DNA of 63,989 nucleotides from Gammaproteobacteria bacterium. Lineage in GTDB: Bacteria > Pseudomonadota > Gammaproteobacteria > RBG-16-57-12. This document shows positions 63,683-63,989 of the stretch, piece after piece. The notes under the pieces are model-generated. The model made no database searches and was not told where the DNA came from. It saw nothing but the letters and a program-made list of their open reading frames with translations. Positions within the stretch are counted from its first letter, which is position 1. Every line of letters starts with the position of its first letter. The DNA lies in assembly GCA_022712945.1 (NCBI GenBank), contig JAFLJP010000136.1, positions 1 to 63,989 of the forward strand. The letters are read 5' to 3'. The translations under genes were made by a program, and so were the position numbers.

Positions 63683-63847
63683 TAGGAGCTTGTCCGAGAA
63701 TAGAGGTCGTAGCGAGAGAGTGTGATTTTTAGTTCATTTTTTCGACAATTTGAGGCGAATGGTTGCTCCCTTTAACGAAAATTGGCGGGAAAATGAGCAA
63801 AAAACATGCTTTCGCAGTAGACCTGTCTATTCTCGGACAAGCTCCTA
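63683..63847. repeat. MITE-like element with perfect 21-bp terminal inverted repeats
   Basis: Ends at 63683-63703 and 63827-63847 are exact inverted complements (core GGAGCTTGTCCGAGAATAG). The interior contains GTCGTAGCGAGAGA, GGCGAAT, TTTAACGAAAA and TTTCGCAGT blocks that recur in the next element. No coding capacity. Confidence 0.82.
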
Positions 63848-63989
63848 GCAGGCTGTCGGACTTGGGGAGTCGTAGCGAGAGAAAGCCATTTTGAGTCCAT
63901 TTATTTGATCATTTGGGGCGAATATTGAGCATGTTTAACGAAAAGGATCAGAGAAATGGGCCAAAATGGATTTTTCGCAGTCGATTCTT
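63848..63989. repeat. Diverged second copy of the same element, cut by the window end
   Basis: Starts GCAGGCTGTCGGACTTGGGG and keeps the interior blocks in the same order: GTCGTAGCGAGAGA, GGGGCGAAT, TTTAACGAAAA and TTTTTCGCAGTCGA. It sits directly beside the first element. The right end is outside the window. Confidence 0.7.

Overview
The window looks like chromosome from a gammaproteobacterium, probably a chemolithoautotroph related to sulfur oxidisers. The evidence is a CbbY-type phosphatase (a RuBisCO-operon family) at the right end, a dksA gene, a HemP/TonB iron-uptake block and gammaproteobacterial-style type VI secretion (T6SS) genes. The genus is an inference. No rRNA, tRNA or CRISPR array was seen.

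Layout. (1) 1-7964: the C-terminal part of a giant repeat-rich exoprotein and its FhaC/ShlB-type outer-membrane transporter, a two-partner secretion pair. (2) 8290-23572: a T6SS export and effector island with hcp, vgrG, a DUF6484 gene, DUF2169 and TIGR02270 genes, a PAAR-like DUF4150 tip, and a ketoacyl-synthase-like protein. A Tle1/DUF2235 phospholipase-like effector and a DUF2931 putative immunity protein follow. The last three are then repeated as a second cassette with two DUF2931 copies, followed by a TPR membrane protein. (3) 23586-40307, minus strand: tssA-tssB-tssC, a ~720-bp gap, then tssC2-tssE-tssF-tssG-tssH(clpV), running straight into three large TPR envelope proteins and one small exported protein. 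(4) 40811-56556, plus strand, divergent: tagH(FHA)-tssJ-tssK-orf-tssL-tssM-tagF-pppA-ppkA-orf, running straight into tolQ/exbB-exbD-exbD-agmX. (5) 56752-61746: tonB, exbD, exbB and a TonB-dependent receptor (minus strand), divergent from a Cys-rich small gene and hemP, with Fur-like sites between. (6) 61785-63989: dksA, cbbY and repeat elements.

How it fits together. All thirteen core Tss components are present (TssA-C, E-H, J-M plus Hcp and VgrG), with a threonine-phosphorylation switch (PpkA/PppA/TagH/TagF). TagQRST, which usually sits upstream of that switch, is absent. Instead, the two divergent T6SS operons end in genes resembling the TPR, TolQ, ExbD and AgmX/PglI parts of a proton-driven envelope machine of the Tol/Agl-Glt type. 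The T6SS is therefore bracketed by two halves of a candidate motor. This is the most interesting system-level observation here.

Four palindromic mobile-like elements with a shared loop (36488, 42889, 43070 and 61852) and a pair of tandem elements at the right edge explain most of the longer non-coding stretches.
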